A stretch of DNA of 6,900 nucleotides. Origin: CAYUVF01 sp964448045 (lineage in GTDB: Bacteria; Bacteroidota; Rhodothermia; Rhodothermales; Salinibacteraceae). This document shows positions 5,320 to 6,900 of this stretch, piece by piece; positions within the stretch are counted from its first letter, which is position 1, and every line of letters begins with the position of its first letter. The DNA is taken from the NCBI GenBank assembly GCA_964448045.1, contig CAYUVF010000099.1:1-6900 (forward strand), read 5' to 3'. The translations under genes were made by a program, and so were the position numbers. The notes below the pieces were generated by a model. The model saw nothing but the letters and a program-made list of their open reading frames with translations. It made no database searches and had not been told where the DNA came from.

Positions 5320-5335
5320 AGAACAGGGGGGACAC

Positions 5336-5884
5336 ATGCCGACAGAGGCCAAATACCGCCGCACCTATTTTGCGCTCGTCCGCGAGCTCGGCGTCGAGCA
5401 GGCCGGTGTCGACCGGCACGATCTCAACGCCCGCATGGGTCTGCCCCGCTCCACGCGGCAGTGGCACCGACGCGACTGGCAGCACGCGGTCGCCTGGCTC
5501 CAGCGCCAGGCCGGCCAGCACGCCGACGATCAGCCGCACGTCCGCGAGGACCGGCCGGCGGTCGAGCGCGGCGGCTACGCCACCTGGGCGCAGTGCCACG
5601 CAATCGAGGATCTCTGCGACCGGGTTGACTGGTGGCTCGGTCGCGACGACGGGGTCAGCCGCATCGCGCGCCGCGAGCAGGGCCCGCTGGCCTACGTCTG
5701 TCGGCACCACCTGCGCGGCGAAACGCACGCGCAGACCCGCGAGCTGCTGGTCGCGCGAGCGGCCGAGGATCGGCCCGAGCGCGGTGCTCGATGGCGCGTG
5801 TTGCCTCGTGGCGTAGCCAGCGCGCTGATCCAGGCGCTGGCACAAATGGCGCACACCTACCCACAGGAGGAGGATGACACATGA
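5336..5884 (+). CDS. GemA-like regulatory protein (Mu gp16 position), divergent
   Basis: 182 aa. GemA/gp16 of Mu is an early protein reported to affect host gene expression and DNA topology. Support: the gene follows gam as in Mu. The N-terminus (6-57) has the pattern basic helix, KYRRTYFALVRELG, GMDD-like middle and Trp-containing helix WQHAVAWLQRQAG. The second half (81-170) has ATWAQCHAIEDLCDRVDWW and ends with VLPRGVASALIQALAQM, like the family's closing LT-x-Q-A-x-x-VI-x-AL helix. Identity appears low, so this rests on pattern and place. ATG 5336 has AGGGGGG 5 bases upstream; ATGA overlaps the next gene. The protein is unusually rich in Arg, His and Trp. The alternative is an unrelated early phage protein. 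Confidence 0.5.
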   Translation: MPTEAKYRRTYFALVRELGVEQAGVDRHDLNARMGLPRSTRQWHRRDWQHAVAWLQRQAGQHADDQPHVREDRPAVERGGYATWAQCHAIEDLCDRVDWWLGRDDGVSRIARREQGPLAYVCRHHLRGETHAQTRELLVARAAEDRPERGARWRVLPRGVASALIQALAQMAHTYPQEEDDT

Positions 5885-6270
5885 GATTATCGGGTTGTCC
5901 GCGCCCGAGGTCGGCTATGGCGCGTCTCGCGCATCACGACTCCGTCCGCGGCCGCGTGCATCTCGGTCGCCCGGATCCCGTGTACGATTACATCCGTATG
6001 CGCCGCTGCGGCAAACGCGAGCGGGGGGCTCTCAGCCGGCGGACGCTGGGGCGGATCCGCCGCGACCTGGTGGCCCGGGGGATTGAGAGTGTGCGGCGGG
6101 CGGGCGGCCTGACTGAGACGGCGGCTCGGCGCGCAATATGCCGCCGTCTGCAGATTTATGCCCCGACGCTCCGCAACTGGGAGAGGGACGGCCTGCCACC
6201 GGACGAGTCCGCGGCCTGGTCGGAGGCCGTCACCGCGCTCGAGTGCGCGTTGCGCAGGAGGCCGGAGTGA
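5881..6270 (+). CDS. Small basic HTH protein in the mor position
   Basis: 129 aa. GGAGGAGG (5866-5873) lies 7 bases before the ATG at 5881, and ATGA overlaps the previous stop. The first 40 residues are Arg/Pro-rich with little visible structure. The core has helices RRTLGRIRRDLVARGIESV (53-71) and the HTH-like ETAARRAICRRLQIYAPTLRNW (79-100), followed by an acidic-to-basic C-terminal helix. In Mu the gene after gemA is mor, also 129 aa, the activator of middle transcription. I see no clear Mor/C family signature, so only DNA binding and an analogous place are claimed. ATG 5917, preceded by GAGG, is a possible alternative start. GTGA overlaps the next gene. Confidence 0.68.
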   Translation: MRLSGCPRPRSAMARLAHHDSVRGRVHLGRPDPVYDYIRMRRCGKRERGALSRRTLGRIRRDLVARGIESVRRAGGLTETAARRAICRRLQIYAPTLRNWERDGLPPDESAAWSEAVTALECALRRRPE

Positions 6271-6515
6271 CCGATACCTGTCCCGTCTGCGGCTGTCCCG
6301 ACCGCGCACTGCTGCGCACCGCCGAGGTCGCACGCGTGCTCAACGTCCACCAGCGCACCGTCCGGCGCATGTGCCGCGATGGCCGGCTGGACGGCCTGCG
6401 CGACCGCCACTGGCGTGTCCGCCACGAGAGCCTCCACGATCACCTGGACCTCGTCACCGAGGAGTCCGTCGCGCCGCCGCCGCCCTCGCCGGCCGCCCTG
6501 GAGCCCGAGTGGTGA
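6267..6515 (+). CDS. Excisionase/MerR-type helix-turn-helix protein
   Basis: 82 aa from the GTG at 6267: AGGAGG (6256-6261) is 5 bases upstream and GTGA overlaps the previous stop; an upstream in-frame ATG at 6138 lacks these. Residues 15-62 match the small excisionase-type DNA-binding domain: LLRTAEVARVLNVHQRTVRRMCRDGRL, then a wing (DRHWRVRHESLHDHLD). The N-terminus carries CPVCGC (C5, C8, C10), a possible half metal site, and the C-terminus a proline run (70-73). Such proteins act as DNA-bending excisionases or simple regulators. A Mu-like element needs no excisionase, so a regulatory role is more likely. It is the last gene of the rightward operon, 13 bases before a strong hairpin. Confidence 0.78.
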   Translation: MTDTCPVCGCPDRALLRTAEVARVLNVHQRTVRRMCRDGRLDGLRDRHWRVRHESLHDHLDLVTEESVAPPPPSPAALEPEW

Positions 6516-6528
6516 GCGTACATGGAGA

Positions 6529-6556
6529 GGGCCGGGAGTCGAGCGGCTCCCGGCCC
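6529..6556. terminator. Strong hairpin between convergent genes
   Basis: GGGCCGGGAG (6529-6538) pairs perfectly with CTCCCGGCCC (6547-6556), extendable by a G-T and a C-G pair to a GAGC loop. It lies between the end of the rightward operon and the end of the leftward gene, so it can serve both. No T-run follows on either strand, so it is a terminator by place and stem strength only. Confidence 0.55.
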
Positions 6557-6576
6557 CGGTGGCGTCAGTCCTGGTC

Positions 6577-6852
6577 TCAGTCGTTATCTGAGTTCTCCAG
6601 CATCTCGTTAGCTCGGCGGCATTGCTCCTCGGTTGCGTTCCTGTGGTAAAACTTGCCGCTGCGCGGGTGGTAGAAGACCCGCTTGAACGCAGCGCACTGG
6701 TAGTGGGGATTGTCGTCGGGGATGAGCACGGTGGCCGTACCCTCCCTGACGTGTTGTCGCTCCGTAGACGTGAGGTAGCTGACCCATTTGTAGGGGTCGC
6801 TGCCCCTCCCGTGTATCTCACCTGTCTGGCTGATAAGCAAAGCGCCCATCAT
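6577..6852 (-). CDS. Unknown 91-aa protein in a moron-like cassette
   Basis: 91 aa. The ATG at 6852 has GGAGG 5 bases upstream; a second ATG follows at once (6849). The sequence is soluble-looking and aromatic, with no signal or membrane segment. Residues 55-74 hold a CAAFKRVFYHPRSGKFYHR stretch that looks like a beta-hairpin, followed by a charged helix TEEQCRRANEML and an acidic end. I do not recognise the family. The gene opposes the operon, has visibly more A and T than its neighbours, and is bounded by two related hairpins (6529-6556, 6878-6899). These are the marks of a phage moron, an independently expressed cargo gene. Its promoter is not visible and may lie beyond the window edge. 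A host-benefit or anti-phage role would be speculation. Confidence 0.7.
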   Translation of the reverse strand: MMGALLISQTGEIHGRGSDPYKWVSYLTSTERQHVREGTATVLIPDDNPHYQCAAFKRVFYHPRSGKFYHRNATEEQCRRANEMLENSDND

Positions 6853-6877
6853 TCCGCCCTCCAGTAAGAGTAGAAGT

Positions 6878-6899
6878 CGGGGCCGGTCGCCCGGCCCCG
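6878..6899. terminator. Hairpin at the window edge, related to the one at 6529
   Basis: CGGGGCCGG (6878-6886), TCGC loop, CCGGCCCCG (6891-6899) make a perfect 9-bp stem. The 11-mer CCCGGCCCCGG is shared with the hairpin on the other side of the leftward gene (6549-6559 and 6890-6900). It lies about 25 bases upstream of that gene's start, so it may terminate an incoming transcript or sit in its leader. It lacks a T-run, and the context to the right is missing. Confidence 0.5.
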
Positions 6900-6900
6900 G

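Noticed and set aside
4848..5816. A 322-codon rightward open frame across the gam and GemA-like genes
   Set aside because: It is a shadow frame: Arg/Pro/Gly-rich without domain features, while the overlapping frames give recognisable Gam and strong ribosome sites.
5168..5854. A 228-codon leftward open frame opposite the GemA-like gene
   Set aside because: Its sequence mirrors the codon pattern of the opposing gene, and it would run against a tightly coupled operon.

Overview
The window looks like the left-hand early region of a Mu-like transposable phage or prophage in a high-GC bacterium. The diagnostic set is a rightward gene series in Mu order: a small Ner/Cro-type helix-turn-helix gene, a MuA-type DDE transposase (656 aa, D271/D335/E401), a MuB-type AAA+ ATPase (306 aa), several small accessory genes, a Gam-type DNA-end protector (172 aa), a GemA-like protein (182 aa, weaker), and two small DNA-binding proteins. 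The host phylum cannot be read from the sequence. Strong AGGAGG ribosome sites and a near-consensus sigma-70-type promoter show only a bacterial host with ordinary signals.

Positions 1-381 hold no convincing gene. They carry a G-skewed tract, a 14-bp palindrome, a block of 10-bp phased repeats (201-250), two further related repeats and several inverted repeats. This is where Mu-like elements place transposase binding sites. A leftward gene (382-762) encodes a predicted lipoprotein and occupies the place where Mu has its repressor gene c. Positions 785-878 form a compact divergent control region: a rightward promoter (TTGACG-17-TACAAT) and a leftward promoter (TTGGGA-17-TATTGT) overlap back to back, with a near-palindrome over the start codon and two GGAAATCCC boxes. 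The rightward transcript would be almost leaderless.

From 824 to 6515 all genes run rightward and are tightly packed (ATGA or GTGA overlaps, 10-nt gaps, or start codons inside the preceding gene), so they probably form one early operon. It first supplies transposition functions (824-3951). Then come a winged-helix-like protein, a 57-aa single-membrane-segment protein and a zinc-ribbon-like protein (3962-4811). Gam and the GemA-like protein follow (4783-5884), then two small DNA-binding proteins (5881-6515) sited where Mu keeps its middle regulator mor.

The operon ends at a strong hairpin (6529-6556). Beyond it a leftward 91-aa gene of visibly lower GC lies between this hairpin and a related one at 6878-6899, an arrangement like a phage moron. 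No attachment-site boundary, tRNA, CRISPR array or insertion sequence could be identified.
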